From positions 1 through 64,000 of the forward strand of contig CANNHN010000010.1 of NCBI GenBank assembly GCA_947504725.1: a DNA stretch of 64,000 nt, in the 5' to 3' direction. Every line of letters begins with the position of its first letter. The first letter of the stretch is position 1. Both the position numbers and the translations under genes were made by a program. The notes under the pieces are model-generated. The model was not told the origin of the DNA. It worked only from the letters and a program-made list of their open reading frames with translations, and searched no databases. This DNA is from Bacteroidota bacterium. Its GTDB lineage: Bacteria; Bacteroidota; Bacteroidia; 2-12-FULL-35-15. This document shows, piece after piece, positions 1-8,868 of this stretch.

Positions 1-123
1 AAAGAGAACGAATAAAACAAAATTGTATTAGGAGCAGAAAAATGGAATACGAAAAATTAAAATTGAAAAACAAAAAAAATAACTTAGCTTTGAATTAACA
101 ATAAACACTCCTTAATGAAAAGT

Positions 124-543
124 TCAAATTACTTTGAAGACATACATTAATTTTCTACTTTTAATGAAAAGGTATATGATGAATATACAAAACACGCACA
201 TTGCAATTAAAGCATACGTCAAAAGTTGATTTTTCTCTCTAGCTTTTTGAGAATTTAGTTTTTCGCGCTCAATTTCTTTTTCTTTTTCGCTTAATGCAAG
301 TTTTCTTTCTAAAAGAGAGATGGTGTTTATCTTTTCTATATTGAGTAATTTGTTTTTGAGAGTTGTTTGGAGTTCAAGTGTATTATAAGCTTCTGTATAG
401 TTGCCCATATCTTTATGAAGTAAAATCACTTCCTCATAGGTTTCTGATAATTCATGATCTAAATTGTTTGCAGTGGCAATTGATATACTTTTATATAAAT
501 AGTCTTTTGAAGCTTCATACTTTTTGTTTAGGCGGTAATACAT
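124..543 (-). CDS. TPR protein, 3' part (TPR, coiled coil, one TM helix)
   Basis: This 139-residue frame begins with ATG immediately after the TGA of the 5' part, in the same phase. It holds about two TPR units (residues 1-60), a charged helix rich in E and K (residues 65-100, likely coiled coil), one hydrophobic segment (about residues 105-127) and a short tail, SRKLMYVFKVI. Related Bacteroidota proteins usually continue after the membrane helix into a coiled coil and then a HTH, kinase or SpoIIE-type domain. Here translation ends 11 residues after the helix, and the next 120 bases downstream show no open continuation. The gene is therefore either naturally short or doubly decayed. If the 5' stop is real, this part would need re-initiation at the adjacent ATG to be made. 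Confidence 0.6.
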   Translation of the reverse strand: MYYRLNKKYEASKDYLYKSISIATANNLDHELSETYEEVILLHKDMGNYTEAYNTLELQTTLKNKLLNIEKINTISLLERKLALSEKEKEIEREKLNSQKAREKNQLLTYALIAMCVFCIFIIYLFIKSRKLMYVFKVI

Positions 544-1233
544 TCAAATATATATTAAAATGGTAGCTTCGGAATCTACCATTTTTTCAGCCTTTGCCAA
601 TTCATATGCTTTATTTAATTCTTTTATTGCTTCTTCTAATCTATTTGTTTTAAGAAGTAGAATTCCTTTGTTTTGATAAAAATAGTACCTGTCAGTTTTA
701 CTTAATGAACTAAAGTTATTTTCAACATCTTTTAGTGTTAGTTCGGCCTTGTCAAATTCTTTAGTTTTAAAATAACGTAATGATAAATTTAATAAACTCG
801 TAGTAATGCCTTTTATATTGTTCCCTTTGCGAAACATAACCAACGCTTCGTTTAAAAGCTTTGTTGATTCATTTTCATTGCCTATTCTATTCTGTAAATT
901 CGATTTTAATTTAAGCACAGCACCCAATCCGTTCCAATCATTTAAGTCGTAGTAAATTTTAGATGCTTTGTTGAACTTGATATTTGCCTCTTCTAAATCT
1001 GATTTTAGAAGCAAGTATCGTCCTGTAGCAATATTAGAACGTGCAATAAGAAGTTGATCATTTGATTGAATTGCACATTTTTCAAATTCAATACTCACAA
1101 TATAGGATGAGTCAGGGTTTGAAAGAAATAGCGAATCAGCTAGTATTTTTAATGTTTCACAATCATTCTTTTTTTGAGAAAAAAGAGATTGTGAAAATAT
1201 AATAGCAAGTATGTAAATTGAATATCGTATCAA
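544..1233 (-). CDS. TPR protein, 5' part of a gene split by an in-frame TGA
   Basis: The product is 229 residues. It starts with a signal peptide (residues 1-19, cleavage likely after SLFSQ), followed by degenerate tetratricopeptide repeats such as the one around DKAELTLKDVENNF. It stops with ILIYI, in the middle of a TPR helix. The stop is TGA at 544-546, directly followed in the same frame by ATG at 541-543. The next codons (MYYRLNKKYEASKDYLYKSI) complete the TPR motif, so this was one gene reading through to 124. An intact relative in this window is the TPR protein at 15688-17100. Such proteins are periplasmic TPR modules anchored by one membrane helix, and some carry signalling output domains. 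The exact role is unknown. A point nonsense mutation or a sequencing error would explain the break. Confidence 0.75.
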   Translation of the reverse strand: MIRYSIYILAIIFSQSLFSQKKNDCETLKILADSLFLSNPDSSYIVSIEFEKCAIQSNDQLLIARSNIATGRYLLLKSDLEEANIKFNKASKIYYDLNDWNGLGAVLKLKSNLQNRIGNENESTKLLNEALVMFRKGNNIKGITTSLLNLSLRYFKTKEFDKAELTLKDVENNFSSLSKTDRYYFYQNKGILLLKTNRLEEAIKELNKAYELAKAEKMVDSEATILIYI

Positions 1234-1234
1234 A

Positions 1235-3286
1235 TTAATCTTGATTTTTCTTTTTAACCATTGTTAAAATAGTTGCAATAGCAACGGTTTCTCCTGTTTC
1301 GTCATAAACATCAACTAACCATTTTACAATTCCTTTTGCAATATCTTCATCCGATTTCTTTTCTTGCTCTATCTTTTCTTTACAAGTAAAACGAACTCCA
1401 ATTTCTGCTCCTGGATATACTGGTTTCGTAAAACGACACTCATCAACACCATAGTTTAATAAAACGGGACCTTTGGGTGCATCAACAAATAATCCTGCAG
1501 CGCGTGATAAAATATAATAGCCATGAGCAACTCTTCCTGTAAAAATTGTTCCGTCTAAAGAATTTGCATCCATATGCGCGTAAAATTTATCTCCGCTTAA
1601 TTCAGCAAATGCTTCAATGTTTTCTAATGTTACTTTATGTTTAGCTGTAATTAATGTTTCTCCAACAACTAACTCTTCGAAGTAACGTTTGAACGGATGA
1701 ATATCATTTAAGATATATTTACTTCCGTATTGATAATTATTAGTAATGTTTGTTAATGTTGTTGGTGAACCTTGGATTGCTGTACGTTGTAAATAATGAA
1801 ACACTCCACGTTTTCCACCCATTTCTTCACCGCCACCAGCTCTTCCTGGACCGCCATGCGTTAACAATGGCATTGGTGAGCCGTGACCAGTACTTTCTTT
1901 TGCACAATCAGCATTTAATACTAAAATTCGTCCGTGCATGCATGCAGCTCCGATAACAAACTCTTTCGCGATTTTATCATCACCAGTGATGATAGAACAT
2001 ACTAATGAACCTTTCCCCATTTTTGCTAATTCAATCGCATCCGCAATTGTTTTATAAGGCATGATAGTACTCACAGGGCCAAAAGCTTCAAGGTTGTGAC
2101 AATCTTGAAATTTGAAAGGATCTTTATTTAAGAATAAGATTGGCGACATAAATGCACCTTTGTTTTTATCGGCACCTGTCACTTCAAATTTTTCTAGATC
2201 ACCAAAAACAATTTCTTGAGTTTTGGCTAACTGCATTACTTTTTCTGCAACTTCTTTTAATTGAGATTTTCCTGCCAAAGCGCCCATGCGAACGCCTTCC
2301 ACATTTGGATCTCCGATAATTGTTGTTGCCAATCTTTTGCCTAGAGCAATTTGAACATCTTCTACTAATTTTTCTGGGACAATAATCCTTCTGATAGCTG
2401 TACATTTTTGTCCAGCCTTTGTTGTCATTTCTCGTTGAACTTCCTTGATAAAAATATCAAACTCAGGAGTTCCTGGAACAGCATCTGTTCCAAGCACACA
2501 GCAATTCAATGAATCAGCTTCCATGTTAAAAGGAACCGCTTCTTGAATTAAGCGTGGATGAGATTTCAGCATCATCCCAGTGCTAGCAGAGCCAGTAAAT
2601 GTTACGATATCTTGTGATTCTACATGATCTAAAATTCCATTCGCGCTTCCGCAAATAAGTTGCAATGCCCCATCAGGTAAGATCTTAGATGCAGCAATTT
2701 CTTTGACTACTGCTTCCGTTAAAAAGGATGTAACAGTTGCCGGTTTTACAATTGCTGGAACTCCCGCCAATAAATTCACAGCAATTTTTTCTAACATTCC
2801 CCATACAGGAAAGTTGAATGCGTTGATATGAATAGCAACACCTTCTTTTGGAACACAAATGTGATGTCCAATAAAAGTTCCGTTCTTGCTCAATTTTGCT
2901 ATGTCGCCATCCAAACAAAAAGTTTCATTTGGAAATTGTCTGCGCAAGCTGGCGTATGTAAATAAATTTCCAATTCCGCCTTCAATATCTACCCAACTAT
3001 CTGTTCGAGTTGCGCCAGTTGCCCAACTTACTGTATAAAAAAGTTCTTTTTTTGATTGCAAGTGCATCGCCAATGCTTTCAACATCAAGCCCCTTTCTTG
3101 AAATGTTAATTTGCGCAATGCTGGTCCGCCCACCTTGCGCGCATAGTTCATCATTTCTGCAAAGTCTAAGCCTTTGCTACTAGCAGTTGTAATTTGCTCA
3201 CCAGTAATCGCATTAAATAATGCTTGGCCTTCGCCATCACCTGAAATCCATTTTCCTGACGCGTAATTCTCTAATTTCATAATCAA
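1235..3286 (-). CDS. paaZ: PaaZ bifunctional oxepin-CoA hydrolase / semialdehyde dehydrogenase
   Basis: The protein is 683 residues, the usual PaaZ length. Residues 1-515 form an aldehyde dehydrogenase domain and residues 530-675 a MaoC-type (R)-specific hydratase domain. The ALDH catalytic pair is visible: Glu256 in FNMEADS and Cys295 in AGQKCTA, the same numbers as described for E. coli PaaZ. The hydratase pair is Asp566 and His571 in SGDKFYAHMD, followed by GRVAHGYY. PaaZ opens the oxepin-CoA ring in phenylacetate degradation and oxidises the resulting semialdehyde. The rest of the pathway (paaABCDE, paaG) is not in the window, although a PaaK-like ligase lies at 7.5 kb. The start could also be the third codon (MKLENYA). 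The TPR gene follows within 2 bases, so the two may share a transcript. Confidence 0.93.
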   Translation of the reverse strand: MIMKLENYASGKWISGDGEGQALFNAITGEQITTASSKGLDFAEMMNYARKVGGPALRKLTFQERGLMLKALAMHLQSKKELFYTVSWATGATRTDSWVDIEGGIGNLFTYASLRRQFPNETFCLDGDIAKLSKNGTFIGHHICVPKEGVAIHINAFNFPVWGMLEKIAVNLLAGVPAIVKPATVTSFLTEAVVKEIAASKILPDGALQLICGSANGILDHVESQDIVTFTGSASTGMMLKSHPRLIQEAVPFNMEADSLNCCVLGTDAVPGTPEFDIFIKEVQREMTTKAGQKCTAIRRIIVPEKLVEDVQIALGKRLATTIIGDPNVEGVRMGALAGKSQLKEVAEKVMQLAKTQEIVFGDLEKFEVTGADKNKGAFMSPILFLNKDPFKFQDCHNLEAFGPVSTIMPYKTIADAIELAKMGKGSLVCSIITGDDKIAKEFVIGAACMHGRILVLNADCAKESTGHGSPMPLLTHGGPGRAGGGEEMGGKRGVFHYLQRTAIQGSPTTLTNITNNYQYGSKYILNDIHPFKRYFEELVVGETLITAKHKVTLENIEAFAELSGDKFYAHMDANSLDGTIFTGRVAHGYYILSRAAGLFVDAPKGPVLLNYGVDECRFTKPVYPGAEIGVRFTCKEKIEQEKKSDEDIAKGIVKWLVDVYDETGETVAIATILTMVKKKNQD

Positions 3287-3340
3287 TATTTTTTTATTCT
3301 TTTCTTTTATTTCTATTGCCTATTTTTCTTTTTACTTTTC

Positions 3341-3994
3341 CTATTTCACCATCGCACCTTTTTTCCATTTACGATATATCTTTTCGTTTTTTTCTAACGC
3401 TTCGTGAAAAGCTCCTGCCCAGTATGTTTTAACACTTCCGCCTTGTGGCCGACCTGTGATTTTTTCTTGCAATAATATGTTTTTTGATGTAACATCAAAT
3501 ACTATACAATAATAGGTTGCAATTTCTTCTATACTGTTGTAACTTTCTACTAAATAAATTACACCAATTCCTTCTGTAGCAATTCCATTAAATGATTTTA
3601 TTATTTCTGGGAAAGCGATTGTGTTTAAACGGTATACATTCGAAAAAGCAATAAGGCTATCGCTATTGTATCGTTGCCCTCTTGCTAAAACACTATCAAT
3701 GTCAAAATAGATATAATCTTTTTCAAATGATTTTCCAATGTCATATTTTTGTCCCTCTTTTAATGGAATCATGTTCCAATCTTTAAAATAATGCTTCACA
3801 ACATAATCGGGAGTTTTGTTGAATTTGCCATGTATACTTGCCTGTCCAATAAATTTACAACGTGTGAAATCCAATCCATACCACACCATTTTTTTTTCGG
3901 TAAACACATCAGCGCTTGTATATTTTTTTTGTGCTGAAAGATTCAAGTTTGTTATACATGCGAAAATCAAAAGGAGAAGTACTCTATTTTTCAT
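3341..3994 (-). CDS. Secreted protein of unknown function
   Basis: The product is 217 residues with a clear signal peptide (residues 1-21, MKNRVLLLLIFACITNLNLSAQ, cleavage after SAQ) and no further membrane segment. The mature part is mixed alpha/beta with a C-terminal WAGAFHEALEKNEKIYRKWKKG segment. It shows no motif I can assign. Its length and plan (export signal, about 190 mature residues, hydrophobic strands ending in a short amphipathic helix) loosely resemble the secreted protein at 8869-9492, but I cannot show homology by eye. It lies 54 bases upstream of paaZ on the same strand and 18 bases downstream of the acyltransferase gene, so co-transcription is plausible. It is probably periplasmic. 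Confidence 0.75.
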   Translation of the reverse strand: MKNRVLLLLIFACITNLNLSAQKKYTSADVFTEKKMVWYGLDFTRCKFIGQASIHGKFNKTPDYVVKHYFKDWNMIPLKEGQKYDIGKSFEKDYIYFDIDSVLARGQRYNSDSLIAFSNVYRLNTIAFPEIIKSFNGIATEGIGVIYLVESYNSIEEIATYYCIVFDVTSKNILLQEKITGRPQGGSVKTYWAGAFHEALEKNEKIYRKWKKGAMVK

Positions 3995-4012
3995 CTGAAT
4001 CAGATTGATTTT

Positions 4013-5161
4013 TTAATTACTTATTGTAGACAATTTTTTAGTTTTCACAGGATTCGAATACATGCTTATAAACAAATTGAATAGCGATTGTTCATCTCCT
4101 GTCAGTTTGCTTATTTTTTGATTAATATAGTTGATGAAATTGTTTTTTTCCTCTGCCGAATAGTAAGAAGAGAATTCGGTTGATTCATTTGCAATGTCAT
4201 TTGCAATATAATTTACTGGCCACAATTTATAATTGGAGTACAATTGCTCATCGATAATATTTACCAACTGTTTTATCTTTTCGTTTTCATTTCCAATTTT
4301 TTCAATCTCTACTAATTCGTTGTCGATTGGTTTGCCAACAGCCAAGTGTATTCGGCCTTTTGGTTGCATCACTCCTGTGAGAATGCTTTTTATATCTTCG
4401 CCAGGCGCCTTTACATATTTTGAGTGTAAGGATGATAAATATAGCTCTTGTACTTTTAAATCGTCACAAGGTTCGTATTCATAAGAAATGGTAAGTGGAA
4501 CAATTTTTAATTCTTTGATGCTTTCTGAGAAATTTTTACTTCCACTCATGTTTAACATTTTAATTAAACCAGTTTGAGTCATGTCGTTTCCGTCTTTTGT
4601 TCGACCATTTCGTTGAGCAATCCAAACTGAAACATTTTTTTGACTAACTGTATGACGGATATAGGCGGATAATTTTTGAGAAATTTCATATAATTCTCTG
4701 CTATTGCCTTCGCGTAAAACAGTAAACATGCGGTTTAATTTTCCAAAATCAGTAATAAAACCACCTTGCATTAAATTGTTGCCAAAAGTAATTTCGCTGG
4801 TTTGGAATCCATGTTCGACCAATAAAATTTGAAGAATTGCAGAGTCGAGTAAGATATCACGGTGATTTGCAATGTATAAATAGGCCTGGCTTGGGTCTAA
4901 GTTTTCAAATCCACTAGATGTTAGTCCACTTGACGAGCGAGAAACAATTACGCGGATGGCTTGATGCATGAATTCTAATTGAAAAGCCATATTGCTGGTC
5001 ACTTTATCAGCTTTAGCAAACGCTTCCTCTTGTGTCATGGTTGGCCAAAGGTGGTTTACCAACTGCATAAACAACGGGTCGTGCTGCAGTCTGCGCATCA
5101 CACCCCGTGCTTCATTGTCGTAATAAGGACGAATATCTTCAAAATTAAAGTTCTCAGTCAT
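4013..5161 (-). CDS. PlsC-type 1-acyl-glycerol-3-phosphate acyltransferase family protein
   Basis: The protein is 382 residues. The acyltransferase HX4D signature is present as NHRDILLDSAIL near residues 93-104, followed by a conserved basic block (WIAQRNGRTKDGND) typical of the second and third PlsC motifs. Family members transfer acyl chains from acyl-ACP or acyl-CoA to glycerolipid or related acceptors at the inner membrane. This subtype is longer than PlsC (about 240 residues), with a helical N-terminal extension and a C-terminal extension of about 100 residues, as in Bacteroidota proteins annotated only as acyltransferases, so the exact acceptor is uncertain. It is the first gene of a minus-strand run and is divergent from the C45 hydrolase gene at 5286. 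Confidence 0.82.
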   Translation of the reverse strand: MTENFNFEDIRPYYDNEARGVMRRLQHDPLFMQLVNHLWPTMTQEEAFAKADKVTSNMAFQLEFMHQAIRVIVSRSSSGLTSSGFENLDPSQAYLYIANHRDILLDSAILQILLVEHGFQTSEITFGNNLMQGGFITDFGKLNRMFTVLREGNSRELYEISQKLSAYIRHTVSQKNVSVWIAQRNGRTKDGNDMTQTGLIKMLNMSGSKNFSESIKELKIVPLTISYEYEPCDDLKVQELYLSSLHSKYVKAPGEDIKSILTGVMQPKGRIHLAVGKPIDNELVEIEKIGNENEKIKQLVNIIDEQLYSNYKLWPVNYIANDIANESTEFSSYYSAEEKNNFINYINQKISKLTGDEQSLFNLFISMYSNPVKTKKLSTISN

Positions 5162-5285
5162 AGAATAGTCTTCCCATTAATTGAGGGGAACTAAAAATAC
5201 TCATTTTTGAGAAATAATAGGAATAATTAGCATAAAAAATCAATTATCTGAAACTACTATTATTGTTATCTTTGCACTACTATTA

Positions 5286-6995
5286 ATGATAAAGAATCTA
5301 CTTAAACGATATGCCCGCTGGCTATTCTACTCTTTTTTTGTAGTAATGGATGTGTTGTTCATTTTATTGGTTTGGTTCATTATAACGGTTACAATTCCTA
5401 CACCTGTTCCTAATGATTTAACTGTTTTAAGTTTAAATCGGACTGAAATCTCAACAGATTTTTATACTCTTAAAAATAATTGGATTAAAAAAAGCGAAAC
5501 AGGCTTGTGGGAAATTTATTTGGAAGGCGATGGCTTTGAACGAGGAGTAGTAGAAGGGAAGTTGAACAAAGAATTGGCAGAAAAGCAAGAGATTGCATTT
5601 GTGGGACAAATTAAAAAAATGATTCCTTCTCAAGGAATGTTGAATTACCTCAAATTTTTTATCGCTTTTTTTAATAGAAATCTAGATAAATACATTCCAG
5701 AAGAATACAAATTGGAAATTTACGGAGAATCACTTTCGGCTTCAGATCAGTTTGATTTTATTGGTCCGAAATATTATAGAATGTTGAATTATCATGCTGC
5801 ACACGACATCGGCCATGCGTTGCAAGATAAAAACATGACCGTTGGTTGTACCGCTTTTGGCGCTTGGGCTGATAAAACAGAGGATGGGACATTGCTCATC
5901 GGACGAAATTTTGATTTTTATGTAGGCGATGCTTTCGCAGAAGATAAACTCATCAATTTTGTTAAACCGAAAGATGGTTATAAGCTAATGATGATTTCAT
6001 GGGCGGGAATGATAGGAACGGTTTCTGGAATGAATGAAAAGGGGTTGACTGTAACGATTAATGCATCTAAATCAGAAATTCCAACCGGAGCCGCTACTCC
6101 AATCTCTATACTGGCTCGCGAAATATTACAGTATGCAAAAAATATAGACGAAGCGTATGCAATTGCTCAAAAACGAAAAACATTTGTCTCCGAATCTATT
6201 CTGATTGGATCTTTAGAAGATAATAAAACTGCAACCATAGAAAAAACACCTTCCAAAACAGAATTGTATACTTCCGAAAATTCAGATTACATCATTTGTG
6301 CCAATCATTATCAAGGAAAAGCTTTTGCAACAGATTTAATTAATCAAAGTAATATCGAAAAAAGTTCATCCAACTATCGTTTGAAACATTTAACACAATT
6401 GGTAAATGAAACACCAAAAATCTCTGTAAAAGACGCTGCAGCGATTTTGAGAAATCGTCAAGGACTAGATGGGAAGGCTATCGGCATGGGAAATGAAAAA
6501 GCCTTGAATCAATTGATAGCACACCACTCCGTAATATTCAAACCAGCTAAGTTGCAAGTTTGGGTTTCCACAAATCCTTTCCAATTAGGACAATATGTTT
6601 GCTACGATTTAAACAAAGTATTTGCAGAAGCATCGGGATTAAAAACTAAAAAAGAGTTGTATGAAAAGGAATTGAATGTTCCAGCAGATAGTTTTTTGTA
6701 TTCAGCAGCGTATAAAAACTTTGTTGCTTATAAATTAATGAGAGAAGGATTTCAAATTAGACATAAACACACAATAAAAGATACCATAGATTCAAAAACA
6801 ATTACTACTTTCATTCAATTGAATGAAGAATATTGGGAAACGTATTTTATATTAGGGAATTATTATCGTGATGAAAAGAATACTCAGGAAGCCTTAAAAT
6901 ATTATAATTTAGCATTGACTAAAGAAATCACAACTGTGCAAGATAAAGAAGCGATTGAAAAAAGTATTGTAGACGTTCAAGAAGTAAAAGAATGA
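5286..6995 (+). CDS. Membrane-anchored C45/Ntn-family acyltransferase-hydrolase with TPR-like tail
   Basis: The product is 569 residues. Residues 12-38 form an N-terminal membrane anchor. A peptidase C45 (acyl-CoA:6-aminopenicillanic-acid acyltransferase-like) Ntn-hydrolase domain then covers about residues 65-440. The expected nucleophile is Cys188 in MTVGCTAFGAW, which would become the new N-terminus after autocleavage, followed by the family signature GRNFDFY. A TPR-like repeat, EEYWETYFILGNYYRDEKNTQEALKYYNLAL, closes the protein. Family members cleave or form amide bonds, for example in beta-lactams, bile salts and N-acyl amides; the substrate here is unknown. A TAtcTTTG box sits at 5267-5274, just upstream of the ATG, suggesting a very short leader. 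The gene overlaps acpS by four bases (ATGA). Confidence 0.82.
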   Translation: MIKNLLKRYARWLFYSFFVVMDVLFILLVWFIITVTIPTPVPNDLTVLSLNRTEISTDFYTLKNNWIKKSETGLWEIYLEGDGFERGVVEGKLNKELAEKQEIAFVGQIKKMIPSQGMLNYLKFFIAFFNRNLDKYIPEEYKLEIYGESLSASDQFDFIGPKYYRMLNYHAAHDIGHALQDKNMTVGCTAFGAWADKTEDGTLLIGRNFDFYVGDAFAEDKLINFVKPKDGYKLMMISWAGMIGTVSGMNEKGLTVTINASKSEIPTGAATPISILAREILQYAKNIDEAYAIAQKRKTFVSESILIGSLEDNKTATIEKTPSKTELYTSENSDYIICANHYQGKAFATDLINQSNIEKSSSNYRLKHLTQLVNETPKISVKDAAAILRNRQGLDGKAIGMGNEKALNQLIAHHSVIFKPAKLQVWVSTNPFQLGQYVCYDLNKVFAEASGLKTKKELYEKELNVPADSFLYSAAYKNFVAYKLMREGFQIRHKHTIKDTIDSKTITTFIQLNEEYWETYFILGNYYRDEKNTQEALKYYNLALTKEITTVQDKEAIEKSIVDVQEVKE

Positions 6996-7363
6996 TAATC
7001 GGAATCGGAACAGACATAGCAGAAGTACCACGCATTGCAAAGAGCATTGAAAACAATAGCTTTAAGGAAAAGGTGTTTTCTAAAGTAGAAATTGCTTATT
7101 GTGAATCAAAAACAAATTTTGCTGAAAGTTTCGCTGCACGTTTTGCTGCAAAAGAAGCGTTTTTTAAAGCATTAGGAACAGGCTGGAGAGGCGGAATGGC
7201 ATTTAATGAAGTGGAAGTAGTAAACGATGAATTAGGAAAACCAACTTTGGTTATTGTTGGAACAACTGCAGAAATTATAAAAGATAAAAATATCAAAACA
7301 ATTCATGTTTCATTGTCGCACGTAAAAGATATGGCAATGGCAACAGTAGTACTCGAAGGGTAG
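6992..7363 (+). CDS. acpS: Holo-[acyl-carrier-protein] synthase AcpS
   Basis: The protein is 123 residues, the standard AcpS length. It transfers 4'-phosphopantetheine from CoA to the serine of apo-ACP and so activates fatty-acid synthesis. The Mg-binding and core motifs are visible: GIGTDIAEVPRI at the N-terminus and FAARFAAKEAFFKALGTG in the middle. SLSHVKDMAMATVVLE closes the fold. The start ATG overlaps the stop of the C45 hydrolase gene (ATGA), so translation is probably coupled. After the stop comes a palindromic repeat pair (7410-7492). Confidence 0.95.
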   Translation: MIIGIGTDIAEVPRIAKSIENNSFKEKVFSKVEIAYCESKTNFAESFAARFAAKEAFFKALGTGWRGGMAFNEVEVVNDELGKPTLVIVGTTAEIIKDKNIKTIHVSLSHVKDMAMATVVLEG

Positions 7364-7409
7364 TTCAACGTTTAAAGTTGTTTCCGAAGATTTGTTTTTG
7401 TTTTTAACT

Positions 7410-7492
7410 GTCATCCCGTGCCACGAGACGGGATCTCGTAATTGTGAGCCGAGTCAATGATTTACAGATTCCGTGTCGTGGCACGGAATGAA
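7410..7492. repeat. Inverted pair of palindromic intergenic repeats
   Basis: Two copies of a short repeat lie head to head, at 7410-7436 and 7466-7492. Each is itself partly palindromic (CCGTG...CACGG around a CCACGA core). The left copy starts GTCATCCCGTGCCACG; the right copy is its reverse complement with TTCATTCCG in place of GTCATCCCG. A third copy lies at 26644-26671. The pair could fold into a large hairpin between acpS and the ligase gene. The frame of the ligase is open back into the right arm (GTG at 7473), but this is repeat DNA and not a credible N-terminus. Confidence 0.8.
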
Positions 7493-7514
7493 GTTTAATA
7501 AAGGTTATTCATAT

Positions 7515-8801
7515 ATGATACCGAACATAGAAACCAAATCTTTATCAGAACAAAAGTCTCATCAGGAAGCACAACTTCCCGCTTTGCTTCAGTATGTTTC
7601 TGAACGTTCTAAATTTTATTCCGAATTATTTAAAAAGAACAACATTGACTTATCTAAGATAAAAACATTAGAAGATCTTCAACAAATTCCAGTTACGACT
7701 AAAGACGATATTCAAAATCGGAACGATGATTTTATTTGTGTTGCACCGAGTAAAATAATCGATTACATCACTACATCTGGAACATTGGGTGATCCAGTTT
7801 TATTTCCGATGACCGACAAAGATTTAGATCGTTTAGCTTATAACGAATGTATTTCATTCGAATGTGCTGATTCTACTTCCGATGATATTTTTCAGTTGAT
7901 GACCACCTTGGACAAACGCTTCATGGCAGGTTTAGCGTATTTCTTAGGAATCCGAAAATTAGGTGCAGGAGTTGTTCGTGTCGGAGGCGGAATTCCTGAA
8001 TTGCAATGGGATACTATTAATAGAATAAATCCAACCGCATTTGTAACTGTTCCTTCTTTTTTATTAAAACTGATCGAATATGCCGAAGCAAATGGTATTG
8101 ATTATAAAAATACTTCCATCAGTAAAGCAATTTGCATTGGTGAGTCTTTGCGCAACGAAGATTTTAGTTTGACTACGCTTGGACAAAGAATAAAAGATAA
8201 ATGGGATATCAAATTGTATTCTACTTATGCTAGCACAGAAATGAGTGCAGCCTTTACAGAGTGCTCAGCAGGAAAAGGTGGTCATCATCATCCTGAATTA
8301 GTGATTGTGGAATTTTTAGATGAAGACAATAAGCCTGTTGCAGAAGGCGAACCTGGAGAGGTAACCATCACAACTTTAGGAGTAGAAGGAATGCCATTGT
8401 TGCGATTTAAAACAGGAGATTTATGTTCACATTATTCTGATCCGTGTTCTTGCGGTAGAACAACCATTCGCTTAGGACCAATTGTCGGCAGAAGAAAACA
8501 AATGATTAAATATAAAGGAACCACTTTGTATCCACCTGCTTTATATGATATTTTAAACAATATTGAAGGTGTCACTAATTATGTTGTAGAAGTATATACG
8601 AATGATATTGGAACAGATGAGATATTAATTCGTATTGGTTGTGATGTAGTTCCAGAAAATTTCGAAAAAGACATCAAAGATCATTTTAGAGCCAAGTTAC
8701 GTGTGGCTCCACAAGTAAAATTTGAGGATGTGGATGTGATTAATAAAGTCCAGTTCCCTGAATTAAGCAGAAAACCCGTTGTGTTTTTTGATAAACGATA
8801 A
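7515..8801 (+). CDS. Phenylacetate-CoA ligase-like AMP-forming enzyme (PaaK family)
   Basis: From the ATG at 7515 the protein has 428 residues, matching the PaaK family (about 430-440). I prefer this start because the frame upstream (GTG 7473, ATG 7488) runs through the palindromic repeat, and because MIPNIETKSL aligns with family N-termini. The adenylate-forming P-loop appears as TTSGTLGDPV, the A5-type motif as YASTEMSAAF and the ribose-binding Asp in LRFKTGDLCSHY. A GPIVGRRKQMIKYKGTTLYP hinge and a C-terminal swivelling domain follow. Family members activate phenylacetate or other aryl and acyl acids to CoA thioesters. With paaZ nearby a role in aryl-acid use is possible, but no pathway operon is present, so the substrate is open. 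Confidence 0.85.
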   Translation: MIPNIETKSLSEQKSHQEAQLPALLQYVSERSKFYSELFKKNNIDLSKIKTLEDLQQIPVTTKDDIQNRNDDFICVAPSKIIDYITTSGTLGDPVLFPMTDKDLDRLAYNECISFECADSTSDDIFQLMTTLDKRFMAGLAYFLGIRKLGAGVVRVGGGIPELQWDTINRINPTAFVTVPSFLLKLIEYAEANGIDYKNTSISKAICIGESLRNEDFSLTTLGQRIKDKWDIKLYSTYASTEMSAAFTECSAGKGGHHHPELVIVEFLDEDNKPVAEGEPGEVTITTLGVEGMPLLRFKTGDLCSHYSDPCSCGRTTIRLGPIVGRRKQMIKYKGTTLYPPALYDILNNIEGVTNYVVEVYTNDIGTDEILIRIGCDVVPENFEKDIKDHFRAKLRVAPQVKFEDVDVINKVQFPELSRKPVVFFDKR

Positions 8802-8868
8802 TACACTTTCTAGTATGATTTTTATTAAATTTTTTTATATTTGTATGTAAACTAAAAAACTAAGCACT

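Noticed and set aside
1-123. A continuation of the 3' TPR fragment after its stop
   Set aside because: Stops occur in all frames within a short distance and no domain is recognisable.
7473-7514. Upstream GTG start for the PaaK-like ligase
   Set aside because: The segment is palindromic repeat DNA and family N-termini align with the ATG at 7515.
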